This document shows positions 1-6,969 of a stretch of 10,278 bases of DNA, piece by piece. Position numbers and translations under genes: made by a program. The number at the start of each line of letters is the position of its first letter. Position 1 is the first letter of the stretch. The notes beneath the pieces are model-generated. The model saw only the letters and a list, made by a program, of their open reading frames with translations. It had not been told where the DNA came from and did no database searches. This stretch comes from an uncultured Lachnospiraceae bacterium (GTDB taxonomy: Bacteria > Bacillota > Clostridia > Lachnospirales > Lachnospiraceae): contig CAMWJQ010000109.1 of assembly GCA_947174615.1 (NCBI GenBank), positions 1 through 10,278 on the forward strand, written 5' to 3'.

Positions 1-152
1 GTGATAAAGATGCAGTGCGGGTTCTGGAAAATAGTGTTTGGCGTCCGGTGGAATGGCTGGGGAAGCATTCTTTTGAGATTTATATGGTGCATCAGCCCGC
101 AATTTACGTTGTGTTGGAGCTGATACACAGACTGGGGTTTTTTAGGGACTGA
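1..152 (+). CDS. C-terminal fragment of a membrane acyltransferase-like protein (DUF1624 / heparan-alpha-glucosaminide N-acetyltransferase type)
   Basis: An open frame runs in from the left edge (first full codon at base 3) and stops at TGA 150-152, giving 49 residues. The segment WLGKHSFEIYMVHQPAIYVVLELI resembles the last membrane helix of DUF1624 and related integral-membrane acyltransferases, where a LG-(R/K)-x-S-xx-IY-xx-HQP signature is common. Those proteins transfer acyl groups to sugars or cell-wall glycans across the membrane. The family call rests on this short motif only. The stop lies 12 bases before the next ATG, and the GAGAGG ribosome site of that gene starts within the stop codon, so the two genes are probably co-transcribed. 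The rest of the gene lies outside the window. Confidence 0.6.
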   Translation, partial: DKDAVRVLENSVWRPVEWLGKHSFEIYMVHQPAIYVVLELIHRLGFFRD

Positions 153-164
153 GAGGTTTGGGCA

Positions 165-1541
165 ATGGCATATTTTCCTTTTTTTGTGGATATTGGCGGG
201 AAGAAGGGGCTGATTGCAGGCGGTGGTAAAATTGCGCTGCATAAACTGCAAAAGCTGCTTCCCTATGGGGCAAAAGTAAAAATTGTGGCGCCGGAGGTGT
301 CTGAGGAGCTGGAACGGACAGCAGCGGAAAATGACATATGTGTCATCAATAGAACGTTTGATTCGTCGGATTTGGATGAGGTGAGCTTTGTCATTGCGGC
401 GTCGGATGATGCGGGCGTGAACGCGGAGATTGGCAGGCTTTGCAGGGAGAAGGGCATTCTTGTCAATGTGGTGGATGACAGGGAGGCGTGCAGTTTTCTG
501 TTTCCGTCTCTTGTGAAGTCGGGCAATCTCAGTATTGGCATCTCGACGGAGGGGACGAGTCCAGAGATAGCTGCGGAACTAAGAAGCAGGGTGGTATCTA
601 TGATACCTGCGGATATGGACGCGATCCTTGCATATCTGGGGAGTCTCAGACCTTTGGCAAAGATGCATATTCAGGAGGACAGCAGGCGTGCAGCATTTCT
701 GAAAGAGACGGCGAGAGCCTGTATGGACAGAGATGCCGTGTTTGATGAGCGGGAGACTATGCGCAGGCTTGATTCCTATGCACGAGGCGAGGAGGATGCG
801 ACAGAGGGTGTGATGCTGGTCGGTGCGGGCTGCGGCTGTTATGATCTGATTACGGTGCGGGGACTGCGTGCGATACGGCAGGCACGGGTTCTTGTGTATG
901 ATGATTTGATAGACCAGAGACTTTTGGAACATGCTTCCGAGCGCTGTGAGCGGATTTATGTAGGGAAGCGCAGCGGCAGGCACAGTATGACGCAGGAACA
1001 GATCAACGCGCTTTTAATACGAAAGGCGCGGGAGGGCGGTCTGATTGTCCGGCTAAAGGGGGGCGATCCGTTTGTGTTTGGCAGGGGCATGGAGGAGATG
1101 TCGGCGCTTCGCAGAGAAGGAATTTATGCAGAGTATATACCAGGCGTCACTTCCTGCATCGCAGTTCCTGCATTTGCCGGGATTCCGGTGACACACAGGG
1201 AGGTCAGCAGAAGCTTTCATGTGTTCACGGGGCATACGGCAGATCGGGCTACAGGTCAATGTCTGGATATCGATTATGAGACCCTCGCCGATCTTGAGGG
1301 GACACTGGTGTTTCTAATGGGCTTTGGTCAGCTTCGCCGGCTTGCGGAAGGGCTGATTGGCGCTGGAAAAAAAGCATCCACATCGGCAGCCGTGATTCAC
1401 GGCAATTTTGATTCATCGGTTGAAATCGTGTGTGGGACACTCTCTGATATCGCAGCGAGAGCGGCAGAAGCAGGGATTCGGACGCCTGCCGTGATCGTGA
1501 TCGGGGATGTTGTGGACATAAGGGGGGCAGAAAGAGAATAA
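165..1541 (+). CDS. cysG: Siroheme synthase: fused precorrin-2 dehydrogenase/ferrochelatase and uroporphyrinogen-III C-methyltransferase
   Basis: This 458-residue protein is nearly the same length as E. coli CysG (457). The N-terminal half (about 1-150) carries a Rossmann loop, AGGGKIA (18-24), and VVDD at 102-105. Asp104 falls at the same number as the catalytic Asp104 of E. coli CysG. The position of its phosphorylated Ser128 is Thr here, in ISTEG (126-130). This half should oxidise precorrin-2 with NAD+ and insert iron. The C-terminal half (about 215-458) is a SAM-dependent methyltransferase: VGAG (219-222), VRLKGGDPFVFGRG, the GVTSCIAVPAFAGIPVTHR region and a SFHVFTGHT segment. It converts uroporphyrinogen III to precorrin-2. 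The usual Pro-Gly-Asp after VGAG is Cys-Gly-Cys (223-225); Cys at the Pro position is, from memory, common in clostridial members. Start ATG 165 has GAGAGG 8 bases upstream. The product feeds siroheme enzymes or cobalamin synthesis. No other haem or cobalamin gene is in the window. Confidence 0.93.
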   Translation: MAYFPFFVDIGGKKGLIAGGGKIALHKLQKLLPYGAKVKIVAPEVSEELERTAAENDICVINRTFDSSDLDEVSFVIAASDDAGVNAEIGRLCREKGILVNVVDDREACSFLFPSLVKSGNLSIGISTEGTSPEIAAELRSRVVSMIPADMDAILAYLGSLRPLAKMHIQEDSRRAAFLKETARACMDRDAVFDERETMRRLDSYARGEEDATEGVMLVGAGCGCYDLITVRGLRAIRQARVLVYDDLIDQRLLEHASERCERIYVGKRSGRHSMTQEQINALLIRKAREGGLIVRLKGGDPFVFGRGMEEMSALRREGIYAEYIPGVTSCIAVPAFAGIPVTHREVSRSFHVFTGHTADRATGQCLDIDYETLADLEGTLVFLMGFGQLRRLAEGLIGAGKKASTSAAVIHGNFDSSVEIVCGTLSDIAARAAEAGIRTPAVIVIGDVVDIRGAERE

Positions 1542-1548
1542 AATTGTA

Positions 1549-1577
1549 TTTAAAAAAGTTGTTAGTCATGATATAAT
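1549..1577 (+). promoter_or_regulatory. Sigma-A type promoter for the EAL sensor gene
   Basis: TTTAAA (1549-1554, 4 of 6 to TTGACA) and a perfect TATAAT (1572-1577) are 17 bases apart. They start 8 bases after the cysG stop and end 82 bases before the next ATG. The downstream gene therefore probably has its own promoter and an untranslated leader of about 75 bases. No clear hairpin terminator ends cysG, so some read-through is possible. Confidence 0.6.
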
Positions 1578-1659
1578 AGGATACATATTCTGGAGAATTG
1601 AGAGAGCGGCTCTGCATAATATCTCAAAGCGTGTTGGTTATAAAAAGAGGAAGGAAACA

Positions 1660-4584
1660 ATGGATTATAAACGAAAAAGAGTGATAAAAAGTTGCACGGG
1701 GGTGATGCTTGCTGTCATGATGCTGTTTGTGTGTGTCTGCAGTTCAGGAGGCTTATTGGGGATACCACAGGTGTACGGAGCACAGAAGCGCACGGTGAAG
1801 GTTGGATTTTTTCCCATGGAGGGTTATCATGAGAAAAATGAGGATGGCACGTATTTTGGCATGGATGTGGAGTATTTGGAGACATTATGTGATTATGTCA
1901 ATTGGGAAATCGAGTATGTGGAGTGTGACAGCTGGGATGCCGCATTGCAGCTATTGGCTGACAAGGAGATTGATTTAGTCGGTTCGGCACAGTATTCCAG
2001 CAAAAGAGCTGAAATCTATCAATATGCGAACCTCGCAAGCGGGTACACATTTGGCACGATCGCAGTGAATGGTGAGAGCAAGCTGCCGTATGAGGATTTT
2101 GGCGCGATGGAGCAGGCAGCATTTGGCGTGGTGGAGACATATGTCAGAAAAGAAGAATTTTATGAGTATCTTGCCGATCATGGTATACGTAATCCTAAGG
2201 TAAAGGAATATAACAGCACAGCGGAGCTTCACGCGGCGCTTGATGCAGAAGAGATTGATGCGATGGTGCATTCCCTTACAGAAATCAGAGATGGGCAGCG
2301 TATTATCGGCAGATTTGCGCCGATGCCGATTTACTATATCTCCTATAAAGGCAATGATGAGGTGATGCGGGAATTAAATCAAGGTATTGCGGATATTAAG
2401 ATGAAACGCCCTGATCTTGAGAATGAGCTGATTACAAAGTATTATGACAACAGGCTGGATCAGACTATTTTGCTGACAAATGATGAGAAGGCATACATAG
2501 AGGAAAAGAAAACGGTCACAGTCGGTTATTTTGATGGTTATTATCCATTTTCTTATGAGAATGAAGGTGTGTATCACGGATTGACCAAGCAGGTGCTGGA
2601 TGAGATTTCAGTACTTACGGGGCTGAATTTTACTTATATCAAGATGGAGAACATGGAGGAGGCGAAGCAGGCGTTGTCAGATGGCAGCATTGATCTCTTG
2701 GATTACTGCGGCGATACGCCAAAGAGTATGCGCAGCTCCGGGATCGCTGTGAGCAAAGCATATGCAAAAGTGCCGCACGTTATCATCATGGAGCGTGACA
2801 GTAAGGCAAACGAGATCGGGACATTGGCTGCTGTAAAAAATGGGAATGAGGAGGAGAATATTGCATCGCTGGTGAATGAGGATGCACAGATTTTGTTCTT
2901 TGACTCACAGCTTGAATGTCTGCATGCTGTCAGCCAGAAAAAGGCGGACGCCGCCATCTGTGACGGCTATCTGTCGGAGTATCTGCTTGGCTCGAATCTG
3001 CGTCTGAATAAACTGGAGATACGAAGTGTACTAAATGACACTCATGTCATTTATATGGCAGTCAACACGAGCGCAGGCGCATCATTGCTGGGCATTCTGA
3101 ACAAAGAGCTGATGGAAGTGAGCGACAAAATGGTGAGCGATTATATGCTCAAAGATAATCTCTTTGCCAAGAACAGTGTCGAAAGTTTTATCAGGGCGCA
3201 CAGTTTGTTGATTATCATTCTGATCAGCCTCATCGCGGCGGCAGTCGTTCTGGTGATGCTGCATATGCTCCGCGACAGCAGACGCATACAGAAATTGATG
3301 TATAAGGACACAGAACTGGACATCTGGAATCTAAATTACCTGAAATATCGTGCGCAGTTACGGCTGGCATCGGACAAGAATCAAAAATATGCGCTTGCCT
3401 ATATGGATATCTGCCAATTCCGAAGGTACAATACACTGTACGGCTGGTATGCAGGGCAGAAGATTCTCGAGCTGATGGTTCAGGTTTTATCGGAGAACAT
3501 TGACGGCGAGAAAGAGCTTTACGCCAGAAGTCATGGTGATAATTTCGTGTTATTTGTGGCATATGACACCTTAGAGCAGCTTGAGTCCCGGCTTGCAGAA
3601 TTGGAAAATAACATTGCACAGCGCATATATGAGACGGCAGATATGCGTATGCCAGTCACGATGGGCGTCTGCTGTATCCCGCCGGGGAGCGATGACATAC
3701 AGGTGTCCATCTCCTACGCGATACAGGCGTCTGATCTGTTGAAAAACAGTTACAGCAATGAGATACGGATTTATGATGAAAATCTGCGTGTTCAGTTAAA
3801 GGAGCATCATGACAGGGAGAAGCTTCTGGAGTCCGTTGATATCCATAAGGATTTTGTGGCGTACTATCAGCCCAAGGTTGATATCAGAAGCGAGCAGATC
3901 GTGGGGGCAGAGGCATTAGTCCGCTTTAAGGACCCGACGGACAACGGCGCGATCCGGGCGCCGGGATATTTTGTTCCTTATTATGAGCAGACAGGACGCA
4001 TTACAGAGATTGACTTTTTTGTGATGGAGAGTGCCTGTAAACTGCTTCGCAGGCGGATGGATGAAGGCAAGAACGTGGTGCCGATCTCCTGCAATTTTTC
4101 GCGGATACATTTTGTGAAAGAAAATTTCCCAGAGCAGTTTGAGGCGATAATGCACAAATACCAGATTCCCAAGGAGTACATAGAAGTCGAAATCACGGAG
4201 ACGCTCGTTGTGGAGGAGCTTCAGCAGCACAAGGTAAAGGAGACTGTCGAGATCTTGCGCAGGAAGGGGATTCGGCTCTCGATTGACGACTTTGGTTCAG
4301 GATATTCATCACTGGGTGTATTTGAGCAGATCCCTGCGTCGGTTATTAAATTAGACCGTTCGTTTTTGTTAAATAACGAGAATCGCGTGCGGCAGGTAAA
4401 GATTATGAAGAATATCGTCAATCTCGCACAGGACTTGGATGCACAGGTTGTGTGCGAAGGTGTTGAGAACGAGGACGACACGGAGCTGATGATGGAGATC
4501 GGTGCGTATGTGGCACAGGGATACCGTTATAGCAAGCCTGTACCGGAGGATGTATTTGAGGAAAAATTAGACAAAAATGAATAG
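1660..4584 (+). CDS. Membrane sensor c-di-GMP phosphodiesterase: two SBP_bac_3 domains, TM helix, degenerate GGDEF, EAL
   Basis: This 974-residue protein starts with a signal peptide (hydrophobic about 14-41, ending VYGA). Two tandem family-3 solute-binding domains follow, at about 43-265 and 284-505. Each opens with a T-V-x-VG-(F/Y)-F strand, as in polar amino-acid binding proteins. One membrane helix (about 515-537) leads into the cytoplasm. The GGDEF domain (about 545-710) has HGDNF at 625-629 in place of GG(D/E)EF, so it is probably not a cyclase and may be regulatory. The EAL domain (about 730-970) keeps the residues expected for catalysis: E751-A-L, N812, E844/E847 (EVEITE), DDFGSGYSS at 876-884, K897 (KLDRSF), E933 (CEGVE) and Q953 (AQGY). 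It is therefore likely an active c-di-GMP phosphodiesterase gated by an external ligand. The start has AGGAAGGA about 5 bases upstream. The ligand cannot be told from the sequence. Confidence 0.93.
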   Translation: MDYKRKRVIKSCTGVMLAVMMLFVCVCSSGGLLGIPQVYGAQKRTVKVGFFPMEGYHEKNEDGTYFGMDVEYLETLCDYVNWEIEYVECDSWDAALQLLADKEIDLVGSAQYSSKRAEIYQYANLASGYTFGTIAVNGESKLPYEDFGAMEQAAFGVVETYVRKEEFYEYLADHGIRNPKVKEYNSTAELHAALDAEEIDAMVHSLTEIRDGQRIIGRFAPMPIYYISYKGNDEVMRELNQGIADIKMKRPDLENELITKYYDNRLDQTILLTNDEKAYIEEKKTVTVGYFDGYYPFSYENEGVYHGLTKQVLDEISVLTGLNFTYIKMENMEEAKQALSDGSIDLLDYCGDTPKSMRSSGIAVSKAYAKVPHVIIMERDSKANEIGTLAAVKNGNEEENIASLVNEDAQILFFDSQLECLHAVSQKKADAAICDGYLSEYLLGSNLRLNKLEIRSVLNDTHVIYMAVNTSAGASLLGILNKELMEVSDKMVSDYMLKDNLFAKNSVESFIRAHSLLIIILISLIAAAVVLVMLHMLRDSRRIQKLMYKDTELDIWNLNYLKYRAQLRLASDKNQKYALAYMDICQFRRYNTLYGWYAGQKILELMVQVLSENIDGEKELYARSHGDNFVLFVAYDTLEQLESRLAELENNIAQRIYETADMRMPVTMGVCCIPPGSDDIQVSISYAIQASDLLKNSYSNEIRIYDENLRVQLKEHHDREKLLESVDIHKDFVAYYQPKVDIRSEQIVGAEALVRFKDPTDNGAIRAPGYFVPYYEQTGRITEIDFFVMESACKLLRRRMDEGKNVVPISCNFSRIHFVKENFPEQFEAIMHKYQIPKEYIEVEITETLVVEELQQHKVKETVEILRRKGIRLSIDDFGSGYSSLGVFEQIPASVIKLDRSFLLNNENRVRQVKIMKNIVNLAQDLDAQVVCEGVENEDDTELMMEIGAYVAQGYRYSKPVPEDVFEEKLDKNE

Positions 4585-4627
4585 CAAAACCAGAAGATTA
4601 TTCAGATTACGAAAGGATGTATAGGAA

Positions 4628-5491
4628 ATGAAATTAGATACGATATTACAGAAAAATGATGTGACGCTGTCCTTTGAAGTTTTTCCGCCGAAAGTAACAT
4701 CAAACTACGAGTTGGTGAAAGAGGCCGCCTATGGGGTCGCGAAATTAAAGCCGAGCTATATGAGTGTAACTTACGGCGCAGGCGGCAGCACGGGCGGAAA
4801 CACGCTGAAGCTCGCAAAAGGAATACAGGAGGAGTATGGCGTTACAACGATTGCCCATCTGACCTGTGTCGGCGCGACGAAAGAGGGCATCCGGCAGGCG
4901 CTCTTGGAAATGAAACAGGCAGGTATTGAGAACGTGCTTGCGCTGCGCGGTGACAGACCAAAGGAGTTTGAGGGAGAGCCGTTTACGGACTATCACTATG
5001 CGTCGGAGTTAGTGGAGGATATTCAGGCATTTGGCGGTATGTGTATCGGCGGGGCGTGTTATCCTGAGGGACACGTCGAGTCTGAGAACTCACAGGAGGA
5101 TATCCTGAATCTGAAGAAAAAGGTTGATGCAGGCTGTGCATATCTGACCACGCAGATGTTTTTTGACAACAATATTTTTTATAATTTTCTCTGCCGTGTG
5201 CGTGAGGCAGGGATTGGCGTTCCGGTGATACCGGGCATTATGCCAATAACGAGACCATCCCAGTTACAGAGCGCTGTGAAGTTGTCCGGCTGTAATGTGC
5301 CAATGCGTTTTCGCAGTATCGTGGACTGTTTTGGCAGGAATCCAGAGGCGATGCAGCAGGCAGGCATCATCTATGCCACAGACCAGATCATAGATTTGAT
5401 TGCCAACGGAATCAAGCATATTCATGTGTATTCCATGAATAAGCCAGAGGTCGTAAAGGGGATTCAGGACAGTTTGTGTAAGATTATTTAA
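4628..5491 (+). CDS. metF: 5,10-methylenetetrahydrofolate reductase
   Basis: This 287-residue, single-domain TIM-barrel flavoprotein has the typical length for bacterial MetF. It reduces methylene-tetrahydrofolate to methyl-tetrahydrofolate, the methyl donor for methionine synthesis. Visible family motifs are SFEVFPPK (15-22, with E17 at the position of the catalytic Glu28 of E. coli MetF), MSVTYGAGGS, LTCVG, NVLALRGD (102-109, Asp109 matching E. coli Asp120), CYPEGH (144-149) and LTTQMFFDN with Gln176. It starts 43 bases after the EAL gene; AAAGGA (4612-4617) is 10 bases before the ATG. No separate promoter is obvious in that gap, so it may be co-transcribed with the upstream gene. No S-box or other methionine riboswitch fits in so short a gap. 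No metH, metV or acetogenesis genes are in view. Confidence 0.95.
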   Translation: MKLDTILQKNDVTLSFEVFPPKVTSNYELVKEAAYGVAKLKPSYMSVTYGAGGSTGGNTLKLAKGIQEEYGVTTIAHLTCVGATKEGIRQALLEMKQAGIENVLALRGDRPKEFEGEPFTDYHYASELVEDIQAFGGMCIGGACYPEGHVESENSQEDILNLKKKVDAGCAYLTTQMFFDNNIFYNFLCRVREAGIGVPVIPGIMPITRPSQLQSAVKLSGCNVPMRFRSIVDCFGRNPEAMQQAGIIYATDQIIDLIANGIKHIHVYSMNKPEVVKGIQDSLCKII

Positions 5492-5513
5492 CAGCGATCT
5501 AAAATGTATGATT

Positions 5514-5526
5514 CGCAGGTTCTGCG
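5514..5526. other. Small GC-rich inverted repeat after metF
   Basis: CGCAG (5514-5518) and CTGCG (5522-5526) form a perfect 5-bp stem with a GTT loop, 22 bases after the metF stop. No T-tract follows, so it is a weak terminator candidate at best. Because it directly abuts the CATAGATTA element at 5527, it could instead be a protein-binding site in the promoter of the next gene. Confidence 0.3.
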
Positions 5527-5535
5527 CATAGATTA
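5527..5535 (+). promoter_or_regulatory. Possible sporulation-type -10 element before the M14 peptidase
   Basis: CATAGATTA lies 33 bases before the ATG of the M14 peptidase. It fits the CATAnnnTA pattern of sigma-K and is close to the CATAcAnT pattern of sigma-E -10 boxes. No convincing -35 partner for either factor is visible; TGTATG (5505-5510), 16 bases upstream, is only loosely like a sigma-G -35. The call depends partly on the gene product being related to sporulation peptidases, so it is weak. Confidence 0.25.
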
Positions 5536-5568
5536 TAGAAATATAAGATTTGATGGTAACAGGAATTT

Positions 5569-6834
5569 ATGAGGAATATTTATGTTGGCGATGTAGGCGT
5601 TGCAGTGCAGTATTTGCAGTTGGCGCTGAAAAGGGCAGGATATCTAAATGAAATCAACGGTCAGTTCGATCGAAAGACATGTGACGCATTGAAAGAATTT
5701 ATGGGGGAGGGCGTCGGCTGCTATGTGGACAGAGCCGTGTGGGCGAAGCTGACGCCATACCTCAGCGGTTATACGACGCACGTGATCACAGCCGGGGATA
5801 CCTTATGGGAAATAGCCAATACATATGATACACTGGTGTCAGCTATATTGACGGCAAATCCGTCTATTGACGCCATGAAGCTACAGATAGGAACGCGGAT
5901 TTACGTTCCTTTTTCTTTGGCGCTTGTGGATGAAAGCGTACCGTACACTTCGATCCTGACGGACTTGATCTTGGAGGGCTTGAAGGTTCGCTATCCATTT
6001 TTGATTTCGGGGTGTATCGGAAAAAGCGTCATGGGCAGGGAGGTGTGTTATCTGCAACTTGGTGAGGGACCAACACAAGTCAGCTACAATGCCTGTTTTC
6101 ATGCAAACGAGTGGATCACAACGCCGATTTTATTAAAGTTTGCGGAGACGTATGCAAAGGCGTATGCGGAGGGAGAAGATCTCTATGGGGAGGATACCAA
6201 AGAGCTGTTTAACAGATATAGTTTGTTTTTGATTCCGATGGTCAATCCAGACGGTGCAGATCTTGTGAATGGCATGATACGCAATGAAGAGTATCTCGAG
6301 CAGACAATGGCAATCGCATCGGACTATCCGTCGATCCCATATCCTGACGGCTGGAAGGCAAATATAAGTGGAGTGGATCTGAATCTGCAGTTTCCGGCAG
6401 GCTGGGAGAATGCAAAAGAGATTAAGTTTGCACAGGGCTACATATCGCCGGCGCCGCGGGATTTTGTGGGAGAAGCGCCGTTGTCGGCGGTAGAGAGCAT
6501 CAACATGTATCATTTTACGACTGCCCATGATTTTCAGCTGATTCTGGCATATCATACACAGGGTGAGGTTATATACTGGAAATATCTTGATTATGAGCCG
6601 GCGCGTTCAAGGCGCATCGCGGAATATTTCGGGAAGGTAAGTGGTTATCAGGTGGAGGAAACGCCCTATGCGTCAGGTTATGCAGGCTATAAAGATTGGT
6701 TTATTGAGACATATAACCGCCCCGGCTACACGATCGAGGCAGGGCGCGGAACCAATCCTCTTCGTATGAGTCAGTTCCCTGGGATTTATGACGATAACAG
6801 GCTGATTCTGGTGGGAGGGATGACACAGTTGTAA
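5569..6834 (+). CDS. Peptidoglycan-binding, LysM and M14 zinc peptidase (ENP1/YqgT-like gamma-D-glutamyl-meso-diaminopimelate peptidase)
   Basis: This 421-residue protein has three parts. Residues about 4-62 form a PG_binding_1-like domain (GDVGVAVQYLQLALKRAGY). Residues 68-115 are a LysM domain (HVITAGDTLWEIA to GTRIYVPF). Residues about 125-421 are an M14 metallocarboxypeptidase fold. Zinc ligands H178 and E181 (HANEW) and H329 (AYHTQG) are present, as is the catalytic Glu390 (TIEAGRG). MVNPDGADLVNG (224-235) and the LNLQFPAGWE segment (271-280) match the endopeptidase I group, which cuts between D-Glu and meso-diaminopimelate in cell-wall stem peptides. No signal peptide is present, as I recall for the Bacillus sphaericus enzyme and YqgT, which act in sporulating cells. 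The ribosome site AGGA (5561-5564) is only 4 bases from the ATG, suggesting modest translation. Substrate and sporulation role are inferred from family. Confidence 0.9.
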   Translation: MRNIYVGDVGVAVQYLQLALKRAGYLNEINGQFDRKTCDALKEFMGEGVGCYVDRAVWAKLTPYLSGYTTHVITAGDTLWEIANTYDTLVSAILTANPSIDAMKLQIGTRIYVPFSLALVDESVPYTSILTDLILEGLKVRYPFLISGCIGKSVMGREVCYLQLGEGPTQVSYNACFHANEWITTPILLKFAETYAKAYAEGEDLYGEDTKELFNRYSLFLIPMVNPDGADLVNGMIRNEEYLEQTMAIASDYPSIPYPDGWKANISGVDLNLQFPAGWENAKEIKFAQGYISPAPRDFVGEAPLSAVESINMYHFTTAHDFQLILAYHTQGEVIYWKYLDYEPARSRRIAEYFGKVSGYQVEETPYASGYAGYKDWFIETYNRPGYTIEAGRGTNPLRMSQFPGIYDDNRLILVGGMTQL

Positions 6835-6874
6835 TGTTTTTATATTGTTCGGAGATAAATCCATAAAATTCCAA

Positions 6875-6955
6875 GGTTTGTTTCGTGTATAGTATAACAA
6901 GAACTATAATAAGAACGAAACAGACCTGTTTGTTTCGTTTTCAGGGCAAACGAAA
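6875..6955 (+). promoter_or_regulatory. Repeat-rich leader of the vWA lipoprotein gene with competing hairpins and a -10 box
   Basis: The 135-base gap holds four copies of one core in alternating orientation: TGTTTCGT (6879-6886), ACGAAACA (6915-6922), TGTTTCGT (6931-6938) and ACGAAA (6950-6955). The exact ten-base TTTGTTTCGT at 6877-6886 and 6929-6938 recurs at a 52-base spacing. Three pairings are possible: 6875-6886 with 6915-6926 (11 of 12, enclosing a second dyad TATAGT/ACTATA at 6888-6893/6903-6908); AACGAAACA (6914-6922) with TGTTTCGTT (6931-6939); and TTTCGTTT (6933-6940) with AAACGAAA (6948-6955). The last two exclude each other. A perfect TATAAT (6905-6910) lies inside, with a poor -35, TTCGTG (6882-6887), at 17 bases. 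The last hairpin touches the AAAGGGATGG ribosome-site region before ATG 6970. Function is inferred. Confidence 0.55.
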
Positions 6956-6969
6956 GGGATGGAAAAGAT

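Noticed and set aside
579..983. 134-residue reverse-strand frame inside cysG
   Set aside because: It is antisense to a conserved gene, has no ribosome site and no recognisable domain.
1578..1659. Possible riboswitch, including a c-di-GMP aptamer, in the leader of the EAL gene
   Set aside because: Only a TTGAGA/TCTCAA dyad (1598-1603/1622-1627) is visible. There is no recognisable GEMM core and the leader is too short for aptamer plus expression platform.
6835..6874. Terminator after the M14 peptidase
   Set aside because: A TTTTT run follows the stop, but I find no stable hairpin before it.
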